This document shows, in pieces, positions 14,267 to 22,423 of a stretch of DNA of 43,680 nucleotides (positions within the stretch are counted from its first letter, which is position 1; the number at the start of each line of letters is the position of its first letter). Under the pieces are notes generated by a model. The model saw nothing but the letters and a program-made list of their open reading frames with translations. It had not been told where the DNA came from and ran no database searches. The translations under genes and the position numbers were made by a program. The stretch comes from an uncultured Caldilineales bacterium (GTDB lineage Bacteria; Chloroflexota; Anaerolineae; JAAEKA01), in assembly GCA_937907455.1 (NCBI GenBank), contig CALESQ010000002.1, forward strand, positions 1 through 43,680. The letters are read 5' to 3'.

Positions 14267-15688
14267 ATGAAGCGTTTGCATCTGTTCATCACCGTGTTGC
14301 TGCTGGCCTCGTTTGTGCTGGCAGCCTGTGGTACGGCGACCCCTGCCCCCACTACCGCCCCTGAGCCGGCTGCTCCCGCTGCCACCGAAGCACCCGCGCC
14401 CACCGAAGCACCCGCTCCCACCGAAGCCCCTGCGGCGACTGAAGCGCCCACCGAAGCGCCAATGGCTGACGGCGCGCTCAAATGCGAATCGCCCGTCAAA
14501 ATCGGCCTGATCACTGACCTCACCGGCGGTCTGGCCCTGTACGGCGTGATGACCAACCGCTCTTTCCAGTTGGGCATGGAATATGCCGCGGGCGCAGCAG
14601 GTACTGTGATTGATGACACCACCACCTCCTACATGATAGATGGCTGTGAAGTACAGGTGTTGGTGCGCGATGACAAGGGCAGTGCCGAGCAAACTGCCAC
14701 CGTAGCCCGTGAACTGATTGAAAAAGACAAGGTCAACATGCTGGTTGGCACGGTCAGCTCCGGCAGCACGGCCAGCCTGCAGGAAATCGCCAAGGAAAGC
14801 GGCGTGGTGCTGATCGTGGCTCCCGCTGCGGCCAACGACATTACCGGCGTGAACTTCAACGAATACACCTTCCGCACCAGCCGTGAGAACTACCAGGACT
14901 TCATCAACCTGTGCCAGTATCTCACCACCGAGTACAAGACCTTCATCCAGATCGCGCCTGACTACAGCTTTGGCTATGGCGGCGCAGCCTCAGCGCGGGA
15001 TGCCTGCACCAACTTCGGCGGCGAATTCGTGGCCGATGACATCTTCGCCCCGCTGGACACTGCCGATTTCACTCCCTACATGGAGCAAATCGCCAACAGC
15101 GGCGCCGATGCCTGGATCGTAACCTGGGCCGGCGGCGGCTTCATCCCCATGTTCCAATCGGCCAAAGAAATGGGCGTGCTGGACACCATGGGCATGGGCG
15201 CGTCTTACTTCGACAATGCCACAATGGCGGCCATCTTCGGCCCAGTGGCAGACAAGGTACAAGGCAAGGCCAGCGGTATTCTCTATCACTACACCGCACC
15301 GGACAATGCCATCAACGACTGGTTGGTAGAGCAGATCAAGGCACGCTACAATGCCGTTCCTGACCTGTTTGATGCTGATGGCATGAATGCGGCCCTGCTG
15401 GCTGTGGCTGGGCTGAAGGAAACCGGCGGCAACACCGATGGTCAAACGCTGATCAAAGCCATGGAAGGCATTGAATTTGAAGGCCCCAAAGGCAAGATCA
15501 TGGTACGCGCCGAAGACCATGTAGCGATCCAGGACATGTACATTGTCAAGCTGACCGACCTGGCAGCCAAAGACTTCGCCATGTTCGAGCTGGTCACCAC
15601 CACGCGGCCTGAGCCGCCCTGCCTGCTCCCCGAAACGCTCAAAGATCGCTGCGGCGACCTGCCCTATGGCACGTTGAGCGGACAGTAA
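14267..15688 (+). CDS. branched-chain-type ABC transporter substrate-binding lipoprotein
   Basis: A 473-residue type-I periplasmic-binding-protein fold (HAAT family). A lipoprotein signal peptide ends in the lipobox LAAC with Cys21 as the lipidated residue. Residues about 22-66 are a Pro/Thr/Glu/Ala linker of TEAP-type repeats. The binding domain starts at VKIGLITDLTGGLALYG, a typical LivJ/amide-binding start. It has the strongest ribosome-binding site of the cluster, AGGAGGAG at 14253-14260, 6 bp before the ATG, fitting high expression. HAAT proteins bind amino acids, amides, urea or aromatic acids, so the ligand is open; the neighbouring CoA ligases favour an organic acid. Confidence 0.92.
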   Translation: MKRLHLFITVLLLASFVLAACGTATPAPTTAPEPAAPAATEAPAPTEAPAPTEAPAATEAPTEAPMADGALKCESPVKIGLITDLTGGLALYGVMTNRSFQLGMEYAAGAAGTVIDDTTTSYMIDGCEVQVLVRDDKGSAEQTATVARELIEKDKVNMLVGTVSSGSTASLQEIAKESGVVLIVAPAAANDITGVNFNEYTFRTSRENYQDFINLCQYLTTEYKTFIQIAPDYSFGYGGAASARDACTNFGGEFVADDIFAPLDTADFTPYMEQIANSGADAWIVTWAGGGFIPMFQSAKEMGVLDTMGMGASYFDNATMAAIFGPVADKVQGKASGILYHYTAPDNAINDWLVEQIKARYNAVPDLFDADGMNAALLAVAGLKETGGNTDGQTLIKAMEGIEFEGPKGKIMVRAEDHVAIQDMYIVKLTDLAAKDFAMFELVTTTRPEPPCLLPETLKDRCGDLPYGTLSGQ

Positions 15689-15698
15689 CCAATGACTT

Positions 15699-15795
15699 GG
15701 TGACAGGGTGATAGGGCAACAAGGTGACTGATCCGCATTAGCGTGATCACTCCTTCACCCTGTCACCCCCTCACCCTGTCACCCCATCACCCCCT
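15699..15795. repeat. inverted octamer arrays, binding protein-livG gap
   Basis: Four 8-bp units at 15699-15730 (GGTGACAG, GGTGATAG, GGCAACAA, GGTGACTG) are followed after 25 bp by five at 15756-15795 (CACCCTGT, CACCCCCT, CACCCTGT, CACCCCAT, CACCCCCT). The second set is the reverse-complement word of the first. The array ends 10 bp before the livG ATG and takes the place where a ribosome-binding site would lie; none is visible. Confidence 0.8.
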
Positions 15796-15805
15796 TCCTC
15801 ATCCC

Positions 15806-16564
15806 ATGCCACCTCTCCTCGAAACCCGTCATCTACGCAAGGCGTTCGGTGCGCTGATTGCTGTGAACGATGTCAGCATGCAAGTACAGCCCAGCACGAT
15901 TCATTCGATCATCGGGCCAAACGGCGCAGGCAAAACCACGTTCTTCAACCTGCTCAGCGGCAACCTCGAACCCACCTCGGGGCAGGTGCTGTACAAGGGC
16001 AAGGATATCACGCGCCTGCCGCTGCACCGCAGCGCCCACATTGGCATTGGCCGTTCCTTTCAGATCACCAACCTGTTTCCCAACCTCAGCGCGCTGGAGA
16101 ACGTGCGGCTGGCCTGTCAGGCCTTGGGCAAGGACAATTTCAAGTTCTGGCAGTCAGCAACCGCATTCAAGCGCTACGAACAGCAAGCATGGGCCATCTT
16201 GCAACAGGTGGGCCTGGCCGAGCGCGCCCTGCTGCCGGCGCGCGTGTTACCGCACGGCGACCAACGCAAGCTGGAGCTGGGCATCATCCTGGCTGCCGAT
16301 CCCGATCTGCTGCTGCTGGATGAACCCACAGCAGGCATGGCCTCGGAGCAAGTGCCGGAACTGCTGGCACTGATCCAGCAGATTCAAAGCCACGGCGACA
16401 AGACCATCGTGCTGGTAGAGCACAACATGAACGTGGTGATGAGCATCTCCGACCGCATCACGGTGATGCATCAGGGCCAAGTGCTGGCCGAAGGAACCCC
16501 CGCCGAAATCGCCGCAGACCAAACCGTGCAAAGCGCCTATCTCGGCGGGTTGTACGAGCTTTAA
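15806..16564 (+). CDS. livG: branched-chain-type ABC transporter ATP-binding protein (LivG-like)
   Basis: A 252-residue cytoplasmic ATPase that with LivF powers import. Walker A GPNGAGKTT, Walker B DLLLLDEPTAG and the switch LVEHNMNVVM are present. The signature region is LPHGDQRKLELG, the LivG-type variant of LSGGQ. The long helical insert after GRSFQITNLFPNLS is typical of the family. ATG 15806 (MPPLLETRHL) was preferred to a GTG at 15743, whose translation would come from the octamer array. Gene order here is binding protein, LivG, LivF, LivH, LivM. Confidence 0.92.
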   Translation: MPPLLETRHLRKAFGALIAVNDVSMQVQPSTIHSIIGPNGAGKTTFFNLLSGNLEPTSGQVLYKGKDITRLPLHRSAHIGIGRSFQITNLFPNLSALENVRLACQALGKDNFKFWQSATAFKRYEQQAWAILQQVGLAERALLPARVLPHGDQRKLELGIILAADPDLLLLDEPTAGMASEQVPELLALIQQIQSHGDKTIVLVEHNMNVVMSISDRITVMHQGQVLAEGTPAEIAADQTVQSAYLGGLYEL

Positions 16565-16565
16565 G

Positions 16566-16657
16566 GGTTAAAGTAAGCAATGAGCAGTTGACCATAAATT
16601 GCCATTCCCCATTAGCCCATTAGCCATTCCCCGTTAGCCATTCCCCATTCCCCAACC
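16566..16657. repeat. mixed 7/8-mer array, livG-livF gap
   Basis: Words such as CCATTCCC, CATTAGCC, CATTAGCC, CATTCCCC, GTTAGCC, ATTCCCC run from 16601 to the livF start, with period alternating 8 and 7. To the left, 16566-16594 reads loosely as GGTTAAAG, TAAGCAAT, GAGCAGTT, GACC. It touches the livF ATG directly, again with no ribosome-binding site. Confidence 0.6.
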
Positions 16658-17362
16658 ATGACGAACCTTCTCGAAGTCCGCGACATCCACACCAACATCG
16701 GGCAATTTCACATTTTGGAAGGCGTAAGCTTTGTTGCGCCTGCCGGTGGGATCGTGGCCCTGCTAGGACGCAACGGCGCAGGCAAAACCACCACACTCAA
16801 ATCTATTCTCGGCCTGACGCCGCCGCGCGCCGGCCAGGTACTCTTTGATGGCGTGGCTATTCAGGGTCGCCGCAGCTTCGAGATCGCCGCGCTGGGCATT
16901 GGCTTTGTGCCCGAACACCGCGCCATTTTCCGCGACCTCAGCGTAGAAGAAAACCTAAAAATCGCTGAACGCAAAAAAGGCGATCTGGCGCGCAAAGCAG
17001 ACTTCATCTTCGAGTTATTCCCCGACCTAAAGCGGTTGATCCACCTGCCGGGCACGCATCTATCCGGTGGTCAGCAGCAGATGCTAGCCATGGCCCGCGC
17101 CCTGGTTCCCGACAACCGTCTGCTGCTGGTTGATGAGCCAAGCGAGGGTCTGGCGCCGGTGATTATCGAGGCCATGATGGAAGCCATTCGTAAGCTCTCA
17201 GCCCACACCACTGTGGTGCTGGTGGAGCAGAATTTTATCGTAGCCCGCCAGCTTGCCCAGCACTACGTCATCATCGAAGAAGGCCAATCCGTACAGGCCG
17301 GTGCCATGAACGATCTTGTCAACGACAAGGCTGCCATCCGCCGCTATCTGGGCGCAGCCTGA
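16658..17362 (+). CDS. livF: branched-chain-type ABC transporter ATP-binding protein (LivF-like)
   Basis: A 234-residue ATPase. Walker A GRNGAGKTTT, the LivF-typical PEHRAIFRDLSVEEN, signature LSGGQQQMLAMARAL, Walker B LLLVDEPSEGLAP and LVEQNF are all intact. It pairs with LivG as the second nucleotide-binding subunit on the inner membrane face. Start ATG 16658 lies at the end of a repeat-filled gap. Confidence 0.93.
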   Translation: MTNLLEVRDIHTNIGQFHILEGVSFVAPAGGIVALLGRNGAGKTTTLKSILGLTPPRAGQVLFDGVAIQGRRSFEIAALGIGFVPEHRAIFRDLSVEENLKIAERKKGDLARKADFIFELFPDLKRLIHLPGTHLSGGQQQMLAMARALVPDNRLLLVDEPSEGLAPVIIEAMMEAIRKLSAHTTVVLVEQNFIVARQLAQHYVIIEEGQSVQAGAMNDLVNDKAAIRRYLGAA

Positions 17363-17369
17363 TTATATG

Positions 17370-17432
17370 GGTAATTGCTGAATTGGTGAACGCTTGATGG
17401 CATTATCCATTCACCAAATTAACCAATTCACC
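17370..17432. repeat. inverted octamer arrays, livF-livH gap
   Basis: GGTAATTG, CTGAATTG, GTGAACGC (17370-17393) face CATTCACC, AAATTAACC, AATTCACC (17408-17432). GAATTGGT and ACCAATTC are exact inverses. The word differs from the neighbouring gaps although the 8-bp register is kept. Confidence 0.7.
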
Positions 17433-17458
17433 GTTTTTAATTTTCTCCCCGATTCGCC

Positions 17459-19045
17459 ATGACCAAACTCTCCCTTCTCCTCCCCAAAAACCGCACCTTG
17501 CTTCTCACCCTCGCCATTATTGTGCTGCTCTTTGTACTGGCGGTACAGGGCTTGAGTACGCGCGACTGGGTGGTGACGCTGCTGCGTGGCCTGGCCGCAG
17601 GCTCTATCACCTTCCTGGTGGCCGCGGGCCTCAGCATCATCATGGGGCTAATGGATGTGCTCAACCTGGCGCATGGCACGCTCTTTATGATCGGCGCTTA
17701 TGTCGGCTGGAGCTTCTACGTGCGTCCTGACAGCGTGGTAGACATGGCAACACCCGCGGCTTTGCTGCTGGCCGGTCTGGCCCTGATGCCGCTCTGGGCA
17801 CCGTTGCTTGCCCGCTTGCGCTTACCCCGCACCGCCGCACGCGCCTGGCCCTGGGCCGTGCTGCTAAGTGCAGGGCTGTTATTGTGGTTTGGTCTGCGCC
17901 ACAGCCCCATTGCCACCTGGAGCGCCACCGAATATCAGTCCAGCCCTATCGTATGGACGCAATTTGCCGAAGCCGGCACCGTGGCGCAGCAAGTGCAGCC
18001 AGCCAGCTTTGGCCCGGGCCAATCGCCACTGTTGATCTGGGGAGCTTTGCTGCTGGGCAGTGTTTTGTTGGGCCTGGGCCTGGCAGGGTTGGCCCAGTTG
18101 CGCCGCGGCGAGGCAGTAGCCGCGCCCGCAGCCTGGCGCCAGCCCGTGCTTTTGGCTGCGGGGTTAATCCTGGCTGCACTGCTGGCAGCCGCTTTCAATA
18201 CCGCCCTCAGCACCGCCTTATTTAATCTTGATAGCACCGTGCGCTTTCTGCTGGCTGCCGTGGTCGCCACGCTGGTGGGCATAGGTCTGGGCAGTTTAAT
18301 GGAGATCACCTTGATCCGTCCGCTGTATGCCCGAGCTATTTACCAAATCATGCTCACTTTCGGCCTGGCCTTCATCGGCACCGAGATGGTGCGCGCCGTG
18401 TGGGGGCGCACCGGCTTCACCATGCCCAAGCCCTCGCTGTTTGCCGGCACCGACGAGGGCTGCCCCGCCGCCAGCCTGAGCGATTGGCTGCGTTACCACT
18501 GTTCTACGCTGGCCGTAGAGATCGGCGGCCAGCGCGCCCTGATCCGCACCTACAACGAAATCTTCGTGATCCTGGTGGGGCTGATTGTACTGGTCGCCGT
18601 ATGGCTGCTGCTGCAACGCTCACGGCTAGGCATGATCATCCGTGCAGGTGTGCAAGATAGCGCCATGGTCGAGGCGTTGGGCATCAACGTACGCCGCGTG
18701 TTCACACTGGTGTTTGGACTGGGCGTGGGCCTGGCCGCATTGGGTGGGGTAATCGCTGCACCCGCAGGCGGTCTGTCTGATGCCATGGGTGCCACCCTGC
18801 TGCTCGGTTCATTGATTGCCCTGGCGATTGGGGGCCTCACCAGCTATCCGGGCGCAGCCGCCGGAGCCATAATCGTCGGCCTGGTGCAGCAATTCATCAT
18901 CCGCTACGGCCAAATCGGCATCAAGCTACCTTTCCTGGCCGAACCCTGGAAACCCACCCCGCCCATTGTCCCTGCCTCCACCATCCTGTTGATGATCATC
19001 ATCCTCCTCGTTCTGCCGCAAGGCTTGTTTGGCAGAAAAGAGTAG
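17459..19045 (+). CDS. livH: branched-chain-type ABC permease (LivH-like) with large insert
   Basis: An inner-membrane permease of 528 residues, against about 290-310 for ordinary LivH. The LivH core is recognisable at both ends: GSITFLVAAGLSIIMGLMDV and NLAHGTLFMIGAY near residues 45-80, then IRPLYARAIYQIMLTFGLAF, GINVRRVFTLVFGLGVGLAA and the family ending LLVLPQGLFGRKE. Between them about residues 90-250 are extra, comprising three or so hydrophobic segments and a polar loop rich in Ser, Thr and Gln. The insert may add helices to the channel or an outer loop touching the binding protein. Confidence 0.9.
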   Translation: MTKLSLLLPKNRTLLLTLAIIVLLFVLAVQGLSTRDWVVTLLRGLAAGSITFLVAAGLSIIMGLMDVLNLAHGTLFMIGAYVGWSFYVRPDSVVDMATPAALLLAGLALMPLWAPLLARLRLPRTAARAWPWAVLLSAGLLLWFGLRHSPIATWSATEYQSSPIVWTQFAEAGTVAQQVQPASFGPGQSPLLIWGALLLGSVLLGLGLAGLAQLRRGEAVAAPAAWRQPVLLAAGLILAALLAAAFNTALSTALFNLDSTVRFLLAAVVATLVGIGLGSLMEITLIRPLYARAIYQIMLTFGLAFIGTEMVRAVWGRTGFTMPKPSLFAGTDEGCPAASLSDWLRYHCSTLAVEIGGQRALIRTYNEIFVILVGLIVLVAVWLLLQRSRLGMIIRAGVQDSAMVEALGINVRRVFTLVFGLGVGLAALGGVIAAPAGGLSDAMGATLLLGSLIALAIGGLTSYPGAAAGAIIVGLVQQFIIRYGQIGIKLPFLAEPWKPTPPIVPASTILLMIIILLVLPQGLFGRKE

Positions 19046-19049
19046 CCTG

Positions 19050-19137
19050 GATGACAGAGTGACTGGGTGACAAGATGAACGCATCACCCCCTTAACCCCC
19101 TCACCCTGCCACCTCTTCACCCCCTCACCTCTCTCCC
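19050..19137. repeat. eleven in-register octamers, livH-livM gap
   Basis: Eleven consecutive 8-bp units run without a break. GATGACAG, AGTGACTG, GGTGACAA, GATGAACG (19050-19081) are in one orientation, then CATCACCC, CCTTAACC, CCCTCACC, CTGCCACC, TCTTCACC, CCCTCACC, TCTCTCCC (19082-19137) in the other. The orientation flips while the register stays constant. The array stops 4 bp before the livM ATG. Confidence 0.8.
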
Positions 19138-19141
19138 AACC

Positions 19142-20221
19142 ATGACTCCACCTCTCTCCTTCCTCAAGCGCCATTTCGCCCTTCTGCTAACCATAACGGT
19201 GCTAGCCGCGCTGCCATTTGTGCTGGCACTGTTCACCGGCCAATCATTCGCCAGCTTGCTGGCTAACGACGCCGGCAATGCCAAGTTTCTGCAAGGGTTG
19301 CTGATCGAAGTCTTTATCCTGGCCGTATTTGCCATTAGCTATGACCTGGTATTGGGCGTCACGGGACTGCTCTCCTTCGGTCACGGCATGTTCTTTGCGC
19401 TGGGAGCCTATATGACCGGCATCCTGCTGAAGAACTTTGGCTGGGAGTTATGGCAAGTGCTGCTGGCGATTCTGGCGATTGGCCTGCTGCAAGCGCTGCT
19501 GTTTGGCATCGTGCTGCCGCGGGTCAAGGGCATCACATTTGCCCTGGTAACGCTGGGCATCGCCGCGGTGTTCGACATCCTGATCAAATCGCAGGAGCTA
19601 AACCCCTACACCGGCGCGGATGTGGGATTGCAGGGCGTGCCCCGCCCCGCGGGCCTAAGCCCGGTAGATGACCGGTTGCGTTTCTACTATGTGGCGCTTA
19701 TCTTTGCCGTGTTGGTGTATTTGCTCTACAAGCGCTTTGTCGATTCCCCCACCGGCCGCGTGTGTATTGCCAGCCGCGAAAACGAAAACCGCGCCCTGAG
19801 CGTGGGCTTCAACACCTTCTACTTCAAGCTGGCTGCGTTGGCACTGGCAAGCTGCACCGCGGCGCTGGCCGGCATGTTGCACGCACTCTACAAGCCCATC
19901 ATCAGCCCGGAAATTGCCAGCCTGGGCTTCACCGTACAAGGCCTGCTGATGTTGCTGATCGGCGGCATCGGCACGTTGAGCGGGGCCATGGCAGGCGCTG
20001 CGGTGCTGCGGCTGATGGAATACTTCTTCACCAAATGGTTCGGCGGAAGTGCCAGCTTTATCATCGGCGTGGTCTATGTGTTCATCGTCATGTTCCTGCC
20101 CTACGGCATTATCGGCACATGGCGCCTCAAGAGCCTGCAGCTTCATCAGGGATGGCAACGGCTGACAACATATATCAGCGGGCAACCGGTTGAATCACAA
20201 AGCCAGCGGCGCAAAGCCTGA
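19142..20221 (+). CDS. livM: branched-chain-type ABC permease (LivM-like)
   Basis: A 359-residue inner-membrane permease. Several hydrophobic helices and the family marks FAISYDLVLGVTGLLSFGHG, VKGITFALVTLGIAAVFDI and LLMLLIGGIGTLSGAMAGAA identify LivM. The EAA-like loop for contact with the ATPases lies around SRENENRALSVGFNTFYFK. Length is normal, unlike the enlarged LivH. It is the last gene of the accessory cluster; the tig promoter follows at once. Confidence 0.93.
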   Translation: MTPPLSFLKRHFALLLTITVLAALPFVLALFTGQSFASLLANDAGNAKFLQGLLIEVFILAVFAISYDLVLGVTGLLSFGHGMFFALGAYMTGILLKNFGWELWQVLLAILAIGLLQALLFGIVLPRVKGITFALVTLGIAAVFDILIKSQELNPYTGADVGLQGVPRPAGLSPVDDRLRFYYVALIFAVLVYLLYKRFVDSPTGRVCIASRENENRALSVGFNTFYFKLAALALASCTAALAGMLHALYKPIISPEIASLGFTVQGLLMLLIGGIGTLSGAMAGAAVLRLMEYFFTKWFGGSASFIIGVVYVFIVMFLPYGIIGTWRLKSLQLHQGWQRLTTYISGQPVESQSQRRKA

Positions 20222-20232
20222 AAATCACCGGC

Positions 20233-20268
20233 AGGCAATTGCCTTTCACCGCCCACTTGTGCTATAAT
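20233..20268 (+). promoter_or_regulatory. sigma70-type promoter of tig with overlapping palindrome
   Basis: TTGCCT (20239-20244), an 18-bp spacer and a perfect TATAAT (20263-20268) form a good housekeeping promoter. The -35 is the right half of a 12-bp palindrome AGGCAATTGCCT (20233-20244), a possible operator. The leader carries the hairpin CCAAAA-CAGC-TTTTGG (20293-20308) before the ribosome-binding site AAGGAG (20316-20321). Confidence 0.65.
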
Positions 20269-20332
20269 TTGCCGCGTCTAAAAACAAGCCAACCAAAACA
20301 GCTTTTGGTGGTCGAAAGGAGTTCAGATTACT

Positions 20333-21685
20333 TTGAATATTACAACCGAGCAACTGGCAAACCGGCAGGTTGCCGTGGTGGTACAACTTGATGACGAACA
20401 GGTCAACAAGGCGCTGCAACAGGCAGCCCGCAAGATAGGCCAGCGCTACGTGGTGCCCGGCTATCGCAAAGGCAAGGCTCCCTATGCCGCGGTGGTGCGC
20501 ATGGTAGGCAAAGACGCCCTCTATGAGCAGGTTGCCGAAGACATGGCCGATGCCACCTATCGCCAAATGTTGGAACAAAGCGGCCTCGACCCGGTTGCAC
20601 CCGGCGTGATGGAAGACGTTACCTTTGAACCGTTTACCTACCGCTTTGTGCTGCCGCTGGAGCCTGAAGTTTCCCTGGGTGATTATCGCTCCGTGCGCGT
20701 AGAACGCACCCCAGTGGTGGTGAGCGATGACGAGGTAGACGCCGAGTTACTGAAGCTGCAACAAGAGCAAACCGACTGGCTGCCCGTGGCTGACGACGCA
20801 GGCGCTGCTTATGGCGATCTGCTCACAATCAGTATCGCTGGCCACGCCGGTGACGAAGAGATCATCGAGGACTCAGCGCTTGATCTGGTGCTGGAGAAAG
20901 ACAGCGTGGATTTGCCACCTGGCCTGGAGGCGCACCTCGAAGGCGCAACAGTCGGCAGCCATCTGGTGGTAGATATCACCTATCCTGAAGACTCGCCCAG
21001 CGACTTCGCCGGTCAACAGGCGCACTTCGAAATTGATGTGTTGAGCATCAAGCGCAAGGATTTGCCCAAGCTGGATGACAGCTTCGCCCCACTGATCGGT
21101 GATTTCAATACCGTAGACGATCTGAAAGCTCACCTGCGCCAGGAATTGATTAAGAACGGCCAGGAAGAGGCTGACGAGCTCTATCTGAACACGGTTGTCG
21201 AAGAAATGCTCAAGGTTGCCAGCATCGAATATCCCCCTGCCCTTGTAGAGGATTCTGCCAACCGTTTGTTCGAGTCAGAAAAGCAGCGCATCCGCAGCTT
21301 TGGCATCGAAATGAACGACTATCTGCGCATCATGCAGAAAACAGAAGCCAGCCTGCGCAAAGAGCTACTCGGCCAGGCCGAGTTACGCTTGCAGTTCGAT
21401 CTGATGCTTGCCGAGCTGATCGTGGCAGAGAAGCTGAAGGTCGAAGACGCTGAAATCGAGGACTACGCTGCCAAAATATTGGACAGCACCCCAGATGCCA
21501 GCGACGACATGCGCGAATTTTTCCAAAGCGATCTGGGCCGCAGAACCATTGAACTTGAATTGGTGCAGCGCCAAGCCCTGAAACGCATCATAGCCATCGG
21601 TGCCGGTGAAGCACCCGATTTGCCTGCAGAAGAGCCGGCCGATCCAGCCTCATCTGAAGCCGAAACCCAACCTGCCGCCGCTTGA
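20333..21685 (+). CDS. tig: trigger factor, ribosome-associated chaperone
   Basis: A 450-residue chaperone that meets nascent chains at the ribosome exit. The ribosome-docking signature GYRKGKAP is at residues 43-50. A PPIase-like domain follows at about 150-240 (GDLLTISIAGH), and the C-terminal helical cradle ends in an Ala/Pro/Glu-rich tail. Translation starts at TTG 20333, 11 bp after AAGGAG. Its place before clpP and clpX is the common bacterial order, linking folding to degradation. It appears to be the first gene of its own transcription unit. Confidence 0.95.
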   Translation: MNITTEQLANRQVAVVVQLDDEQVNKALQQAARKIGQRYVVPGYRKGKAPYAAVVRMVGKDALYEQVAEDMADATYRQMLEQSGLDPVAPGVMEDVTFEPFTYRFVLPLEPEVSLGDYRSVRVERTPVVVSDDEVDAELLKLQQEQTDWLPVADDAGAAYGDLLTISIAGHAGDEEIIEDSALDLVLEKDSVDLPPGLEAHLEGATVGSHLVVDITYPEDSPSDFAGQQAHFEIDVLSIKRKDLPKLDDSFAPLIGDFNTVDDLKAHLRQELIKNGQEEADELYLNTVVEEMLKVASIEYPPALVEDSANRLFESEKQRIRSFGIEMNDYLRIMQKTEASLRKELLGQAELRLQFDLMLAELIVAEKLKVEDAEIEDYAAKILDSTPDASDDMREFFQSDLGRRTIELELVQRQALKRIIAIGAGEAPDLPAEEPADPASSEAETQPAAA

Positions 21686-21768
21686 TGTGCAGCCAATAGC
21701 TTGATTTTGCATGGCAGCCAGCCATACCCCGGACTGTGATCTACCCCTTACCTGGAGAGTTTCCTATC

Positions 21769-22410
21769 GTGTTTGATCAATACCCTCATTCCCTGGTGCC
21801 GATGGTGATTGAAACCACTGCCCGCGGCGAGCGTGCCTATGACATCTACTCGCTGCTGCTGCGCGAACGCATCATCTTTCTGGGCACCCCCATCAACGAC
21901 CAGATCGCCAATCTGATTGTCGCGCAGTTGCTCTACCTCAACCGCGAGGACCCCGAACGCGACATTCACATGTACATCAACTCGCCGGGCGGGGTGGTTT
22001 ACGCCGGGCTGGCTATCTACGACACCATGCAGATGATTGACGCCCCCGTCAACACCACCGCAGTAGGTGTGACAGCCAGCATGGGCACGGTATTGCTGGC
22101 CGCCGGGCGTAAAGGCAAGCGCTATGCCCTGCCCCATGCCACCGTCCACATGCACCCCGCAGGCGGCGGCGCACAGGGCTATACCCCTGATGTGCGCATC
22201 CAGTTCAAAGAGCTGGAGCGCCTGCAAACGCAACTCTTCCACATTCTGGCCCGCCACACCGGTCAGACTGCCCAGACCATCGAAGAAGATTTCGACCGCG
22301 ACCGCTGGATGACCGCCATCGAAGCCAAGGACTATGGTCTGGTAGATGAAGTGCTGGGTGATACCAGCGACGTGATCAAGGCGCTGGAAGACGAACGCTT
22401 GCAGCGATAA
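21769..22410 (+). CDS. clpP: ATP-dependent Clp protease proteolytic subunit
   Basis: A 213-residue serine protease that forms the ClpP barrel. Catalytic Ser104 (TASMG), His129 and Asp178 align with E. coli Ser98-His123-Asp172 at a constant offset. GTG 21769 was chosen because GGAGAG lies 12-17 bp upstream; an earlier GTG at 21736 precedes that site. Around the histidine the usual 'MIHQP' is MHPAGG, a mild departure. The gene is followed by a terminator-like hairpin before clpX. Confidence 0.95.
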   Translation: MFDQYPHSLVPMVIETTARGERAYDIYSLLLRERIIFLGTPINDQIANLIVAQLLYLNREDPERDIHMYINSPGGVVYAGLAIYDTMQMIDAPVNTTAVGVTASMGTVLLAAGRKGKRYALPHATVHMHPAGGGAQGYTPDVRIQFKELERLQTQLFHILARHTGQTAQTIEEDFDRDRWMTAIEAKDYGLVDEVLGDTSDVIKALEDERLQR

Positions 22411-22423
22411 CACCCTGTCCCCC

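Noticed and set aside
14248..14692. Minus-strand frames opposite the binding-protein linker
   Set aside because: They are Gly/Ser/Ala repeats mirroring the TEAP linker codons and have no start signal.
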